DNA from: Trematomus loennbergii
Lineage: Eukaryota > Chordata > Actinopteri > Perciformes > Nototheniidae
Length of the DNA: 64,000 nt
Assembly: GCA_012861695.1 (NCBI GenBank)
Contig: JAAOOA010000092.1
Coordinates: forward strand, 1 to 64,000
Direction: 5' to 3'
Positions within the stretch are counted from its first letter, which is position 1. Every line of letters starts with the position of its first letter. Shown here piece by piece: positions 41,000-51,692 of the stretch. The notes beneath the pieces are model-generated. The model made no database searches. It was given only the letters and a program-made list of their open reading frames with translations, and had not been told where the DNA came from. A program made the position numbers and the translations under genes.

Positions 41000-41623
41000 A
41001 GTGACCCCTTAGTTAAAAAAGGGTTATGTTGTTGATTCATTCTTGGAGGAAGGATGTGAGCGGGAGAGTGCACAGCCTGAGACTCTCAGTTATTGGAGAG
41101 TATGAAAGAGGATCTAGTGGTTTACTCTGTGGAACGCAGCAGAAAGAACAGGGAGATGACCACAGAGGAGAGGGAGGGTGGAGAAGTTAGAGAACGTTTT
41201 TTCGGTTCGAGAAAGAATGTTGAATTTTAGATGGAAAAAATGCTTTTTTAGGAGGAGAGAAGGGACTCATGGGTAATATACAATCAGTTTCTAAGTCTTT
41301 ATTTATTGTTGCCTCTTTGGCAACCTTTGAACTCTTTGACTGGTAATATCTATCTCGACAAAATGTTAGTAATTTCAGGGCTAATGATATTCTTGTAATT
41401 TCCTGAGAAAAATTACTTGCTCAACCATTGTAAAGTTTGACAAAAAAGGTTGCTGTGAAGAAGAATAACTGTCACTTAAACTGAAAAAAACAGGACATTA
41501 ATGTAAAAAAATAAAAAGATGCTTAAACTGTGAATAAAGTAATTGAATACACACGTTTAAAAAATAAATGAATACAAATAGATCCTAATACTAGTATTAA
41601 CACTGTCTGTCGGTTGTTATTAC
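41000..41623. other. AT-rich sequence, nothing recognised
   Basis: No gene, tandem repeat or terminal repeat supported. Confidence 0.5.
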
Positions 41624-42078
41624 CAGGGATGCAAACTCATCAGGTATGAAAAAGGTGACAAGGATCCGAGCCCCCGACCCCACGGAATATCGGCTTTAAA
41701 ATTAGGAATAACAGAGGATTTTAGCAGTCAGAACTAAAGCAGTTAATAATAACAGAAACGCCAAAGAGTCACATCTAATAGAAATGTATAAAAGCATTTA
41801 TTTGAATTGTGTAGCAGTCAGTTTATAATTTTGGCAGCACTGTTGAGCATTTTGAAAATGTATTGCACACAGCTCGCGCTTCATTATAATATATAAAAAA
41901 AGAACACCATGCGTGTCATGATGGCACATAACAGCTCGCGGCCGCAGATTACTCCGGGTCCCAGACCCCCCCATACCCCAAAAATATTTTTATTGCAGAT
42001 CTACATGAATCACACCAACGACCTATTTTGGATTCAAAACGGCGAATTTCGCCGAAAGGTGACAAGTTTGCATCCCTG
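41624..42078. mobile_element. hAT-like MITE, 455 bp
   Basis: CAGGGATGCAAACTCATCAG and GTGACAAGTTTGCATCCCTG are terminal inverted repeats. Flanks share TATTAC (41,618-41,623 and 42,079-42,084), a degraded or offset target duplication. No transposase. Confidence 0.8.
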
Positions 42079-42684
42079 TATTACACTGAAAGGGCTCATC
42101 CATCAAAACAATAATGCTTTGTGCTCAGTAAGTTTTCTGGTCTTGTGCAAAATGTGTTTAATGTTGTAGGGACACACTGTGCAACATGCTGAGGCAGCAG
42201 TAGGCAGACAGTGATGAAGGCTGCCTTACTTCCTGAACCATCAGCTAGTTACTTTAGTGCTTCAGCGGCTCTGCTGGTGTTGGAAACACACAAACTACTA
42301 AAACAAGTACTGCATATTATACAACTTACCAACTATTAAGTGGCAATAAGTGCAAATGTTTCAAGTAGAGTGACGTGCATTGACTTGGTGATGTGCAAAG
42401 CCGCACTTTTTCTTTTGGCTTGTTTCTTCACCTTCATACATATTGCTAATCTGGTTGCTGTCTCTCATTGGTTGGCAGGATAGCATGACAGCTCAGCTCT
42501 GAAACTCCTAGGATCTGAAGTCCTTTTTACTATAGGGCTTGTTTCCCAACAGGTTATCCACCTCAGATACAATGGACAGTGATAACTTCGGCAGAACCTG
42601 TTGAATAAGAAGAAAAAGGGATAACTGTAATTTGTCAAACCTTAAAACTTTGGTAAATAACTTTTTTTGTTTGCTGATTAAGCT
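42079..42684. other. Intergenic sequence, no gene recognised
   Basis: No support for coding or repeat content. Confidence 0.5.
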
Positions 42685-43010
42685 GTCGTATGTACAGAAT
42701 AAGACATGGTTATACGTCTATCAGTGGCTATTCAGTGCAAGTTGTATGGGTTGAGATGGAAGTTGGAATTGTTTCTGATAGCAACGTTTCTGATAGGGCC
42801 GTGGGTGTAAAGCCAGCCCACATTTCCGATATTACGTCATATCGGAAATGTGGGCTCAGCTCCGTTGTACCCCTGTTTTTAGAGATGTGGGTACGGAGGA
42901 AAAGAGAGAGGGTTTTATTTTCTGACAATTTGTGAGTTCTCTGGCACACCGGGGACACATATTTATGTATGAAAGACATCAAAAAGTACATTTTGCATGA
43001 TAGGACACCT
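42685..43010 (-). mobile_element. TTAA-type (Kolobok-like) MITE, reverse orientation, partial
   Basis: The right end ATTTTGCATGATAGGACACCT followed by TTAA is the inverted counterpart of the start of the elements at 43,429 and 61,789. ACACATATTTATGTATGAAA and TTCTCTGGCACACCGGGG match their sub-terminal part. A 17-bp palindrome (AGCCCACATTTCCGATA, 8-nt spacer) lies at 42,817-42,858. The left end is not defined. Confidence 0.7.
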
Positions 43011-43039
43011 TTAAAGATGAAAGAATAATGGCATAGCCC

Positions 43040-43290
43040 CCTCACCTGACCTTAACCCTTCCTCGTCTGACCTAAACCCTTCCTCGTCTGACCTAAACCC
43101 TATTGAAAACTTGTGGGCCCTTCTTTAACTGGAGATTTACGGTGAAGGAAGACAGTACCCCTCTGTGAACAGAGTCTGGGAGGCTGTGGTTGAACACATC
43201 CAGAAACTGACAGACTCCATGAATGGAAGGCTTGAGACTGTGAAGAGAACGGTGGTCACTGATAAAAAAATAATTAAATGACAGAAATGT
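43040..43290 (+). pseudogene. Tc1/mariner-type transposase C-terminal remnant
   Basis: The plus strand reads DLNPIENLWALL at about 43,070-43,130, a hallmark of Tc1/mariner transposases around the third catalytic acid, then VWEAVVEHIQKLTDSMNGRL at 43,165-43,230. A stop interrupts after ALL. A 21-bp unit (CTGACCTAAACCCTTCCTCGT) is repeated just upstream, which duplicates the start of this motif. It is only a short remnant, no inverted repeats seen. Confidence 0.75.
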
Positions 43291-43428
43291 TTATTTGTAC
43301 ATTTTGAGTTCTCACTTTAACAGATGAAATAAACAAGTGAGACCGGAACACTTTAGTTGCATAATAATTCTGCAGACAGCCAAACCTCACTTTTACTCTC
43401 TTAAATATTGAGACTTGAGGTTTATTAA

Positions 43429-44404
43429 AGGGGACCTATCATGCAAAATGCACTTTTGCACGTCTTTTATACATGAATATGTGTCCCCGGTGTTCCAGGG
43501 AACTCACCAAGTGTCAGAAAACACAACCCTCTCTATTTTCCTCCATACCCAAATCTCAAAAAAAGGGGCTGCAACGGATCTGATAAAAACTGATCCAGAT
43601 TTGAACACTTCAATGACGTCACAGAAGTGGCGCTACGGCTATTGGGCCAACTCTCTACCTATCAGGGGAATGTGGGGTTGGGCCACGGCCATTGCCGCTC
43701 GAAAGCGCTGGAGACGCTGTAGTACATATGCCAGGCCTGTAAGTGGCGCTGTAGTCTGCCACAAAAGCAGCGAAGAAGACTTCCCGCCCATAGTTACCAT
43801 GGTTACCCTTCTGTTTATTCTCCGCTGTGGCTTTTTTTCTCCCTCCCCGAGGCAAGCGTTTGCTCCCGCTGCTTTAATTCAATGCAATCCCTCCCCGTCG
43901 AGGCAAGCACTGTAATTATCTCCGGTTAGTCCACCAACAGATGACAAACACCCACCTCTCCGCCTCTTCCAAGGAACGAGGGACCGTGCGGCAGAGTTTC
44001 AGTTTCAGTTTCTTTCGCCGGTCAAGATGTCCGTTAAAGTTGAAATCTTCCGGACAAAATTTGAAAAGTGCCGGTCAAAGGTCTTCTTTGTTATTTATTG
44101 AGCTTTAAAACAAATGAATAACGACTCTATAGGCCTATAACAATATAAAAAACACGGAGGACGGAGATCTTTTTTCTCCCCCTCTTGACTTGATCAGAGC
44201 ACGGCTCCCCTCTCCTGCAGGGGGCGTGGTCAGCTGCAGCTCACAGAATCAGCCCCGTAGCAAACAGCACATAGAGCGAAATGAGGCATGGCTAAAATGC
44301 ATGATATGTTTGGTATTTTGAAAACAGAAACGTATAAATATACCTTATATAGGTATGGCCCTACAATATATCATTTAAATATAGCATGATACTGTAGGTC
44401 CACT
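43429..44404 (+). mobile_element. TTAA-flanked Kolobok-like DNA element (976 bp)
   Basis: TTAA at 43,425-43,428 and 44,405-44,408. Start AGGGGACCTATCATGCAAAA, end ATAGCATGATACTGTAGGTCCACT. Left and right 150 bp match the element at 61,789-63,326, while the centre differs and includes the GAAGAAG hairpin module shared with 35.0 kb. No transposase frame. Confidence 0.85.
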
Positions 44405-44408
44405 TTAA

Positions 44409-44970
44409 CATTTTGGATTGAGAGAGAGCACTGTAGTTGTTCAATAATAAAATAAATCCTTAAAGATCTTGCTAATAATTGTGTACAAAGACACAGAAAG
44501 AAGAATATGTAGCAAAACAAAACAAAATAGAACTATTATAAAAGCTTTCATTTTTTTTTTTTTAAGACAATTATAAAAATAAAGACTACACAAATATAAT
44601 TATGTAAGGAACTGAGTACAGTAAAATAATTAAATATGACATATACTATATTCAAGGTGGAGAGCTGTGCTGATTTGAAAAGAGGTAGTGTGAGGCAGAA
44701 ATGTGCAACATGTTGTGCATATTTACAATATTTAAAAGAACAAGATATGGTTGCATGATGTGCATTCATGTGATGCAGAATGTTTTGTAAGCTTGGATCA
44801 CTCTGAACTGTGCCCCTGAATGCCCCTTACACAGTGCAAATCACCTTTCAAATGGTGGACAGACTGTCGTATCTAGCTCTGCTAAACAGCCAGTCAGCAG
44901 CCAGCTATAGTTGGTCTGCTTGGTGGAGGTGGCTCTCTACCATGGACCATGGCACTTTGGCTGCCGCCAT
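44409..44970. other. AT-rich intergenic sequence
   Basis: Poly-T at 44,552-44,563. No gene or defined repeat recognised. Confidence 0.5.
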
Positions 44971-44974
44971 AGAT

Positions 44975-45045
44975 GGGAAGTAAACTAATTACATTTACTC
45001 AAGTACTGTACTAGAGTACAATTTTGAGGTACTAGTACTTTGGCT
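44975..45045. repeat. TACTCAAGTAC-type repeat, one end
   Basis: GATGGGAAGTAAACTAATTA and TTTACTCAAGTACTGTACTA correspond to the start of the repeat whose other end is at 17,085-17,460. Truncated at about 45,045. Confidence 0.6.
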
Positions 45046-45049
45046 GACA

Positions 45050-45247
45050 AACCAAGCAGCCCGGTGGGCAGAGCCTTCTCCATGTTAAAACAAAACTTAA
45101 AACACAACTTTTTCACAGCTGCTTTTAATTTGTCATTTATATTGTGTTTTAAATGTGTCATTCTATTAAACTGCATCATAAATGGTCTTTGAGTACTTTG
45201 AGACTTTAGTTAAAAGTGCTCTATAAATACATTTTATTATTATTATT
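45050..45247 (+). mobile_element. LINE (L2-like) 3' end
   Basis: The decayed C-terminal segment with TTTTTCACAGCTGCTTTTAA is followed by AAAGTGCTCTATAAATACAT and (TTA)n. This is the usual 3' end layout of fish L2-like LINEs, comparable to 63,890-63,950. Confidence 0.6.
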
Positions 45248-45630
45248 AGATCTTGCTGTAAAAATGTATAATGCAATGTCTGTTTTTCCTTGTACATTAG
45301 TTGTACATTAGCAAGACACCAAGGAATAATCATAATAAATAATAACGTTCTTGATAAAGATATTCTTGATAGTTATACAAAATAATTCAGACTATTATTT
45401 TGGCCATAATCATGCAGGAATATATGTATTCAGTTTTCTTTAAAAATATTGTAGGGAATGGGTAAAAGAAGAGGCATTTTTTAAAGTAATGGAAACATGT
45501 GGATTTACTGATAGTTTGTATTTACATCACAACATTTTCAAATGTAAACTAATTAAATGTATTGGAACTAATAAAAAGACGGTTCCTTTCATTTTCACAT
45601 GCCTTTCCAATTAAAACATAGCCCTCCCAC
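45248..45630. other. AT-rich spacer
   Basis: Nothing recognised. Confidence 0.5.
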
Positions 45631-45823
45631 ATAACGAGGGGTTACGTATTGTAACCGTGGTTATATAAGCACAGGCGGAGCCCTCTACTGGACTCTATGG
45701 GTACTACTCTCTATCATGTCGTGCGTGCATTCACCTACTGAGTTACGTAAATGTAGTCGGCCAATCGGGCGAGCCTACCTGAATATACACAGTATATAAG
45801 GCGGCTACACCCTCCGACCGTCA
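45631..45823. mobile_element. DIRS-type terminal repeat segment, left of the LTR element
   Basis: ATAACGAGGGGTTACGTATT and TGGTTATATAAGCACAGGCGGAGCC form the inverted match of 51,636-51,692. Similar sequences form the terminal repeats of fish DIRS-type retrotransposons, whose coding remnants lie at 52-56 kb. The segment is cut at 45,827 by the LTR retroelement. Confidence 0.65.
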
Positions 45824-45827
45824 TCCT

Positions 45828-46820
45828 TGAAGTAAAAAGATATGATTCTACACTGTATTGAAGTAAACATGTATTATTTTGAATTGTATTTTAGTAAACA
45901 TGTATTATTTTGAATTGTATTGTAGTTAACATATATTGTTTTGAATTGTATTGTAGTTAACATATATTGTTTGAACTGTTTTTATGTAATCACAAACGGG
46001 TTTTGATAATCACTTAGAAAAAGAATGTTATTCTCACTTTCAAACTCACTGACTCAGAGATTCTGTGTTTCATACACCAACCTGGCCTGGGCTCACCCCT
46101 AAAAGCAGATGTCGTCGTTAAAGACAAACATTACATCCTTCTTATCATTCCTAAGAGCCAGATGCTGTTGCTAAGTCATAAAATGTATCGTTAAATAGGT
46201 GAAGGAGGATAATTTAGGTGAAAGAATCCCCTGGGAAAGGAATGTAGAGGTAAGATAAGGTAGAAATAAACATTGACTTTTGACCTGATCTCACGCTCTG
46301 ATCCAAAACTCTGATTGAACCCGGCCAGAAGCGAATCCAGCCAATCAGGGCACTTGGAGGAGGTGGTCAGTTTAAACAGCCCCTCCCCAGGGGCTCTGCT
46401 GATTCGCTTGGGAGTAAAGTGGGAAGGAAGACTCGACAAATCTCCGCCCCAAAAGTAGATAGAAATACGGATGTTTTTTGTGTAAAAATGCTTTTGGGTT
46501 TGGTGAGTTGGTTGGTCCGGGTATCTGTGTCGGCATCGCATCATCAGCTTGAAGTCCAATTTCTTTTGGTTTGATGAGTGGTTGGTCCTGACATCTTTAT
46601 TCGCATCGCATCACAAATCTAAAAGTCCGGGGTACTCGAGTACTCTGTATAACTTGTATATGTGTTTGGTTTCCTACCAGTAAACTCAGAAAATTGTTAT
46701 AACTTTTGATTCCGGTGTTTTCAATTCCTTTCTTATTTTAATAGAGATTTCAGCCTCATTCAACGAACGGCGCGGAGAGAGGGGGCTATTCAGCCACCAG
46801 AAAAGTGTTCTACTCCAACA
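45828..46820 (+). repeat. 5' LTR (993 bp)
   Basis: TG...CA ends. It contains about four copies of a 36-bp AT-rich unit near 45,850-45,975 (AACATGTATTATTTTGAATT) that the 3' LTR has only once, and an AATAAA at 46,265-46,270 as a possible polyadenylation signal. Otherwise it is very similar to the 3' LTR outside the latter's insertion. Confidence 0.92.
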
Positions 46821-46821
46821 G

Positions 46822-46838
46822 TGGTGACCCGACGTTTG
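46822..46838 (+). promoter_or_regulatory. Primer-binding site resembling tRNA-Trp
   Basis: One base after the LTR stands TGGTGACCCGACGT. The complement of the 3' end of vertebrate tRNA-Trp is TGGTGACCCCGACGT, so the site matches with one C fewer. Confidence 0.75.
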
Positions 46839-48680
46839 TGAGCTGACCTCTAGAAAGGGACACCGACAGCCAGGGGACAGAATCCAGTCCAGGGGGAGGA
46901 CAAAGAGACACTGTTGACAACTGCAAGAGCTCTATACACAAAAGGTGAGCAGACACCTGTTTTGAATATCAAAAATCTGTGATTGATTATACTAAAAATT
47001 TGGAGTTGTCAGCAGCGTTCTCACTGTTCTTAGTCACGGTGGGAAATACAATACATGTGCAAAGTTGGAAAAGTTAGATTAGGTGCTTAGTGTCGGGTAT
47101 TCAGTCCTGGACCTAGAGCAAGATAGTGTTTGAGAGAGGCGGGTATTCAGTCCCGACCCTTCACTCACTAAATACGAAGGCTGCAAGGCTAGAAAAAGAG
47201 GGTTAAATTCCCCGCAGATCATGATAAGATTGATTAATGCGGTTTCCTTGTAGTGCTTTAATTAAAGACTGCCAAAGGTGTCAAATATTAGGGTTAAATT
47301 CCCCGTAGGTCAATATAACGTTGATGAATACGGTTACCTTCCAGGCTTTCAAAAGACTGTAAGGCTGTAAAAGAAGGGTTACATTCCCCGCAGGTCATGA
47401 TCAGATTGATTAATGCGGTTACCTTTCGTGGTGCTTTAACTGTATAAAATTTCTGTAATTGTTATATGGTGGGTGAAACAAGAAGAGAGAGACGCGACCT
47501 CCAACTAATTATTTGGAACGACCGATCTCGTCAAAACTCTTTGTGGTGTTGATCAGGCTCATTAAACGTGACGATAAAGAGATTTTGTTGACTGAGTTTA
47601 TAACTCCTGGCCAGAAGTCGCAGTCGCCATAAGGGGATTGTAGAAGATTACTTCTGGAAGTCACGCTATCTGTTGAAATAAACATCGCACAATAACAATT
47701 TGCCTGACTGTACTGTGTGAATATATGAAAAACTCTGTGTGATTTTTACGTCAAATCTGTGTAATAATTGAAATAGAAGCATAATTGACACTAGGGGACA
47801 AGTAGTTGATGAAGCCAAGTGAGTGAAGGCAACTTCATTCGTGGTTAGCTGCTGCTCTCTGGTGGCGAACAGGGAGTGCTACAACATTCTGAAAAATTGA
47901 ATACTACATATTTAGAATTAAAGCACTAATTGCCCAGTATATTAAATAAATACAAACAGACACGTATCAATATAAGTCAGATAATATAGACGAGGTCAAT
48001 CATGGAAGAAGGCTGACATTTAATGCCTGATATATAAGTTAGTGATAATAAATATATACCTGATATTAAATAACTGATGTGTAAGGCTCGATATTTCTGA
48101 AAATAGGAACACCGTTAACGGCGTTCTATTTCAGTAAAAGGGGGAAAGGATAGAATATACATCAGACAATATGTATGTGAGATTATTACGTTTTTAGGAG
48201 AAATTTATCAATTTAAAAATACTAGTTATGGTATTTTTTGTTTTGGTTTGTTTGTTGCTTTAAAGAGAAATTGATACATTTAAAATAATCTAGCTTTGGT
48301 TATTTTTTGTTTTGTTAGTTTGTTCCTTTTTTGTTTTATTTTAATTTTTGTTTTATTTTAATTTTTAATTTTTAATTTTTAATTTTTTAATTTTTTAATT
48401 TTAATTTTTAATTTTTAATTTTTTAATTTTTATTTTTAATTTTTTTTTTTTATTTTGTTTATTATTTTCTGCATAGTCTCTTGTCCACACTCCAGACTAG
48501 TTGGTGCCGCCAATAAACACTAAAGAAGTAGAAAAGATGATTTCAAAACCATATTTCCAGCAACTTAAGGGCTTGGTATGAGACTTCTCCACACAGGCTG
48601 CTGACGTCGAAAGGGGGACCTGAGAAACACAAGGCCAACACAGCAGATTACGTCTGGAAAGGAGACAACTGGTACCACTG
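46839..48680 (+). other. LTR element leader and non-coding interior
   Basis: No long open frame. A repeated block with GGGTTAAATTCCCCGCAG and GATTAATGCGGTTACCTT occurs three times at about 47,202, 47,290 and 47,373. A GGGTATTCAGTC motif occurs twice near 47,096 and 47,141. At 48,340-48,455 there is a (TTTTTAAT)n low-complexity tract. Confidence 0.7.
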
Positions 48681-48688
48681 GAGCCAGT

Positions 48689-49126
48689 GTGCGGTCGGGA
48701 AAAACACCTGCGAGGACCCTAGACGACATCAGGACAGAGTTGGCCCTCGTCGCGAGGACCCTAGACGACATCAGGAGAGATCTGGCCCTCGTCAAGGCAG
48801 TCGACCCAGGAGGCGCCATCAGCAGAAAGGAGGAGGAGGATCAGGACATCTCTCCAGCAGTCGACCCGGAAGCCGCCATCAGCGGGCCGGAGGGGCCGAG
48901 GAGGAGTATCAGGACATCTCTCCAACATCGACCCGGAGGCCGCCATCAGCGGGCCGGGGGAAGACAATCAGGCCACATCTCTCTAGCAGGCACCCCAGAA
49001 GCCGCCGTCAGCGGGCTGGGGGGACGAAGACATGGCAAACCAAGACGGCACAGGGAACTCCATTTCCCGCTGAAACAGGTTGATATAGCCGGTGTGGAAC
49101 TTTGTCTGAACAATCCATTTTTTTGA
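48689..49126 (+). CDS. Hypothetical repetitive protein inside the LTR element
   Basis: A 145-codon open frame not recognised as any known family. It begins with two copies of a 15-residue unit (ARTLDDIRTELALV and ARTLDDIRRDLALV) and continues with about four copies of a roughly 24-residue unit around VDPEAAIS and ISGPEG, rich in G, R and P. The 45-bp and 72-bp DNA repeats keep the frame open, so the openness alone is weak evidence. It sits where a retrovirus would carry pol or env. It could be an accessory product, a gag-like relic, or not coding at all. Confidence 0.35.
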   Translation: MRSGKTPARTLDDIRTELALVARTLDDIRRDLALVKAVDPGGAISRKEEEDQDISPAVDPEAAISGPEGPRRSIRTSLQHRPGGRHQRAGGRQSGHISLAGTPEAAVSGLGGRRHGKPRRHRELHFPLKQVDIAGVELCLNNPFF

Positions 49127-49193
49127 GGAACTTTCAACTTTATTTTTATATCCCATAATGTAAGGGATTTGTATTTTTTTATTCTACAGAACT

Positions 49194-49550
49194 ATGTGTT
49201 ACCAAAAGAGGGAAAAGTATGATAATGTCTTTTCTATTTCTGTGGCTACTTTCATTGCCATTTTAGTGACATGTGGTTGTTGTTGTGTGTGCCTTGTATC
49301 TGCTCATTGTGTGTTAAGACTCATCAGTTCCACCATTGAGGGAAGAGTAAAGATGACTCAGCTGACAAGGACTGTGCTTTTTAGACATATTTTATTCTCC
49401 CTCCACTGTCATAATAAGTTGTTGTTGTGGACTGTTCCTAGAGGTTTAAAGTGCTCTATATCCCAACTTCTGATGGGTTTATATAAATGTTGGGACAGAC
49501 ACAGTAAGAAGAAAATTGACAGTGGTAATGTTTCAAATGCTATATGTTGA
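49194..49550 (+). pseudogene. Possible Env transmembrane tail remnant
   Basis: An open frame of 118 codons with a hydrophobic, cysteine-rich segment (IAILVTCGCCCVCLVS, residues about 22-37) followed by RLISSTIE and a basic tail. It lies shortly upstream of the purine tract and 3' LTR. The membrane anchor plus cysteine cluster plus short tail at that place resembles the C-terminus of retroviral Env transmembrane subunits, as in fish endogenous retroviruses. No fusion peptide, heptad region or surface subunit is present, so it could not be a functional envelope. Confidence 0.4.
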
Positions 49551-49565
49551 TCTCGTGAGGTGAGA

Positions 49566-49578
49566 TCAAAAGAGGGAT
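49566..49578 (+). promoter_or_regulatory. Polypurine tract before the 3' LTR
   Basis: ATCAAAAGAGGGA directly precedes the TG of the 3' LTR, as expected for plus-strand priming. Confidence 0.7.
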
Positions 49579-51587
49579 TGAAGTAAAGAGATATGATTCT
49601 ACACTGTATTGAAGTTGTATTATTGAGTGAACATGTATTAGTTGAACTGGTTTATGTAATCACAACGGTTTATGGGTAATCATATATATAGGAATGTTGT
49701 TCTCACTTTCAAACTCACTGACTCAGAGATTCTGTGTTTCATACACCAACCTGACCTGGGTTCACCCCTAAAAGCAGATGTCGTCATTAAGGTCGTTAAA
49801 GACAAACATTACATCCTTCTTATGATTCCTAAGAGCCAGATGCTGTTGCTAAGTCATAAAATGTATCGTTAAATAGGTGAAGGAGGATAATTTAGGTGAA
49901 AGAATCCCCTGGGAAAGGAATGTAGAGGTAAGATAAGGTAGAAATAAACATTGACTTTGACCAGAGGCCTGTACTACGAAGCTGGTTCAACTTAACCTGG
50001 ATATGTTGGAGTTAGCCGGTTGGCGTAATCCAAAACATACGCGCTGGCGCTAAACTGTACTACGACGCTGGATATCAAGTGGATCGCTCAAGCCGCCGTG
50101 TCCTATCTAGTTAGGTGCGCGTTCACATGAAAGGGGTGGTATTTGAGCATTCGACCAATCTCAAACACGGAGAAGCGTACTGACAGCGCAGCGTCATACT
50201 TCCTGAATGAAAAGTGAACTTTAATATTAGTCAAATATGAGGAAGTTAAACTTTAAACATCCATGACTTAAACACTTTACCCATAAAAGCCACATAGCTG
50301 CACCTGCAAGGTGAATACAGCTGGTAAAAGAAAAAGTGTTTGAATGCGTACATTAACAGGTTTATGAAATCACTGCCCCGTCTAAGACACGAGTGGATCT
50401 GACTTTAATTAGGAGAATTTGACTCGAGTGTTTCGTCAATTTAATGTGTTGCTTAAAATAATACTTCTGCATACAGTATGTGACACTATGAGTGTTGCAC
50501 GGCCAGATACGGCTCAAGAAGCTGACTCAATAAGGAAATGTATGATACATTATGATGTGATATGATATGAATGATAATGGGACACATCTACGTCTGCACT
50601 CACAGTGCCGCGGACTGTACTTAATGTTACTCTGATCCGGTTACTTATGTCGTGGCAGATATTTAAGTAAGCTTTCTTAACGCTAATGTTATAATAGTCA
50701 GATTGCTCTGAAGATGGGAGGGATATTCTATTAATTTTCACGTTCACACAGTCAGTTGATTTTGCCGGTCGTCTTTCCTGCAACGGCAGTTTAAACTGTA
50801 TTTCCTTTCTCCTCCTGTCATATGAATTGATCGCTTTAAACTCCGCACACGGAGCTCTGATTGGTCAGCAGGCAGTGCTTTCACTGAGTTGATCTCTTAG
50901 CCTGCCACCTAACCTGCTCCGGAGCAGGTTTGCCGCTCAGCATAAGTTACCATGGAAATCTAGCCTGCTAAAAAGAGAACCAGCGTCGTAGGACCGGAAA
51001 GCCCGAGATTTCCCTGAATTTAGCCGGCTAAGCGAAAATCTAGCTTCGTAGTACAGGCCTCTGATCTCACGCTCTGATCCAAAACTCTGATTGAACCCGG
51101 CCAGAAGCGAATCCAGCCAATCAGGCACTTGGAGGAGGTGGTCAGTTTAAACAGGGGCTCTGCTTGATTCGCTTGGGAGTAAAGTGGGAAGGAAGACTCG
51201 ACAAATCTCCGCCCCAAAAGTAGATAGAAATACGGATGTTTTTGTGTGTAAAAATGCTTTTGGGTTTGGTGAGTTGGTTGGTCCGGGTATCTGTGTCGGC
51301 ATCGCATCATCAGCTTGAAGTCCAATTTCTTTTGGTTTGATGAGTGGTTGGTCCTGACATCTTTATCCGCATCGCATCACAAATCTAAAAGTCCGGGGTA
51401 CTCGAGTACTCTGTATAACTTGTATATGTGTTTGGTTTCCTACCAGTAAACTCAGAAAATTGTTATAACTTTTGATTCCGGTGTTTTCAATTCCTTTCTT
51501 ATTTTAATAGAGATTTCAGCCTCATTCAACGAACGGCGCGGAGAGAGGGGGGCTATTCAGCCACCAGAAAAGTGTTCTACTCCAACA
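49579..51587 (+). repeat. 3' LTR (2009 bp including a 1099-bp insertion)
   Basis: Same ends as the 5' LTR. The sequence GACC/TGATCTC, continuous in the 5' LTR at about 46,281-46,292, is split here by another element. It ends at CCAACA, followed by the target copy TCCT. Confidence 0.92.
49963..51061. mobile_element. DNA element with AGGCCTGTACTACGAAGC termini in the 3' LTR
   Basis: GAGGCCTGTACTACGAAGCT and its complement near AGCTTCGTAGTACAGGCCTC bound a 1.1-kb element. The homologous 5' LTR gives the empty site. No clear target duplication is visible on comparison (GACC before, TGATCTC after). The interior AT-rich part has no transposase. Confidence 0.88.
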
Positions 51588-51591
51588 TCCT

Positions 51592-51692
51592 ACACCCTCT
51601 TCAGCGAGCGGCATAGGAAAGACAGGGCCCCCAGGTAGAAGGCTCCGCCTGTGCTTATATAACCAGGGTTACAATACGTAACCCCTCGTTAT
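51592..51692. mobile_element. DIRS-type terminal repeat segment, right of the LTR element
   Basis: GGCTCCGCCTGTGCTTATAT, then AACCAGGGTTACAATACGTA and ACCCCTCGTTAT, inverted relative to 45,631-45,690. Directly beyond lies the C-terminal end of the DIRS recombinase on the minus strand. Confidence 0.65.

Larger units (their letters stand above)
45824..51591 (+). mobile_element. Non-autonomous endogenous retrovirus-like LTR element with 4-bp target duplication
   Basis: Two long terminal repeats (45,828-46,820 and 49,579-51,587) begin TGAAGTAAA and end CTCCAACA and are flanked by TCCT on both sides (45,824-45,827; 51,588-51,591). The 2.76-kb interior has a primer-binding site, repeats, one repetitive open frame, a short Env-tail-like frame and a purine tract. 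No gag, protease, reverse transcriptase or integrase is recognisable, so it must have been mobilised in trans if it moved as this structure. It interrupts DIRS sequence. Confidence 0.9.

Noticed and set aside
46191..46559. 122-codon minus-strand frame in the 5' LTR (and its twin at 51,020-51,325)
   Set aside because: It lies in both LTRs antisense to the element and has no known motif; the copy in the 3' LTR is truncated by insertion. LTR duplication alone explains its recurrence.
49194..49550. Functional envelope gene
   Set aside because: Only a membrane segment and tail-like end; no surface subunit, fusion peptide or heptad region, and the element lacks other viral genes.
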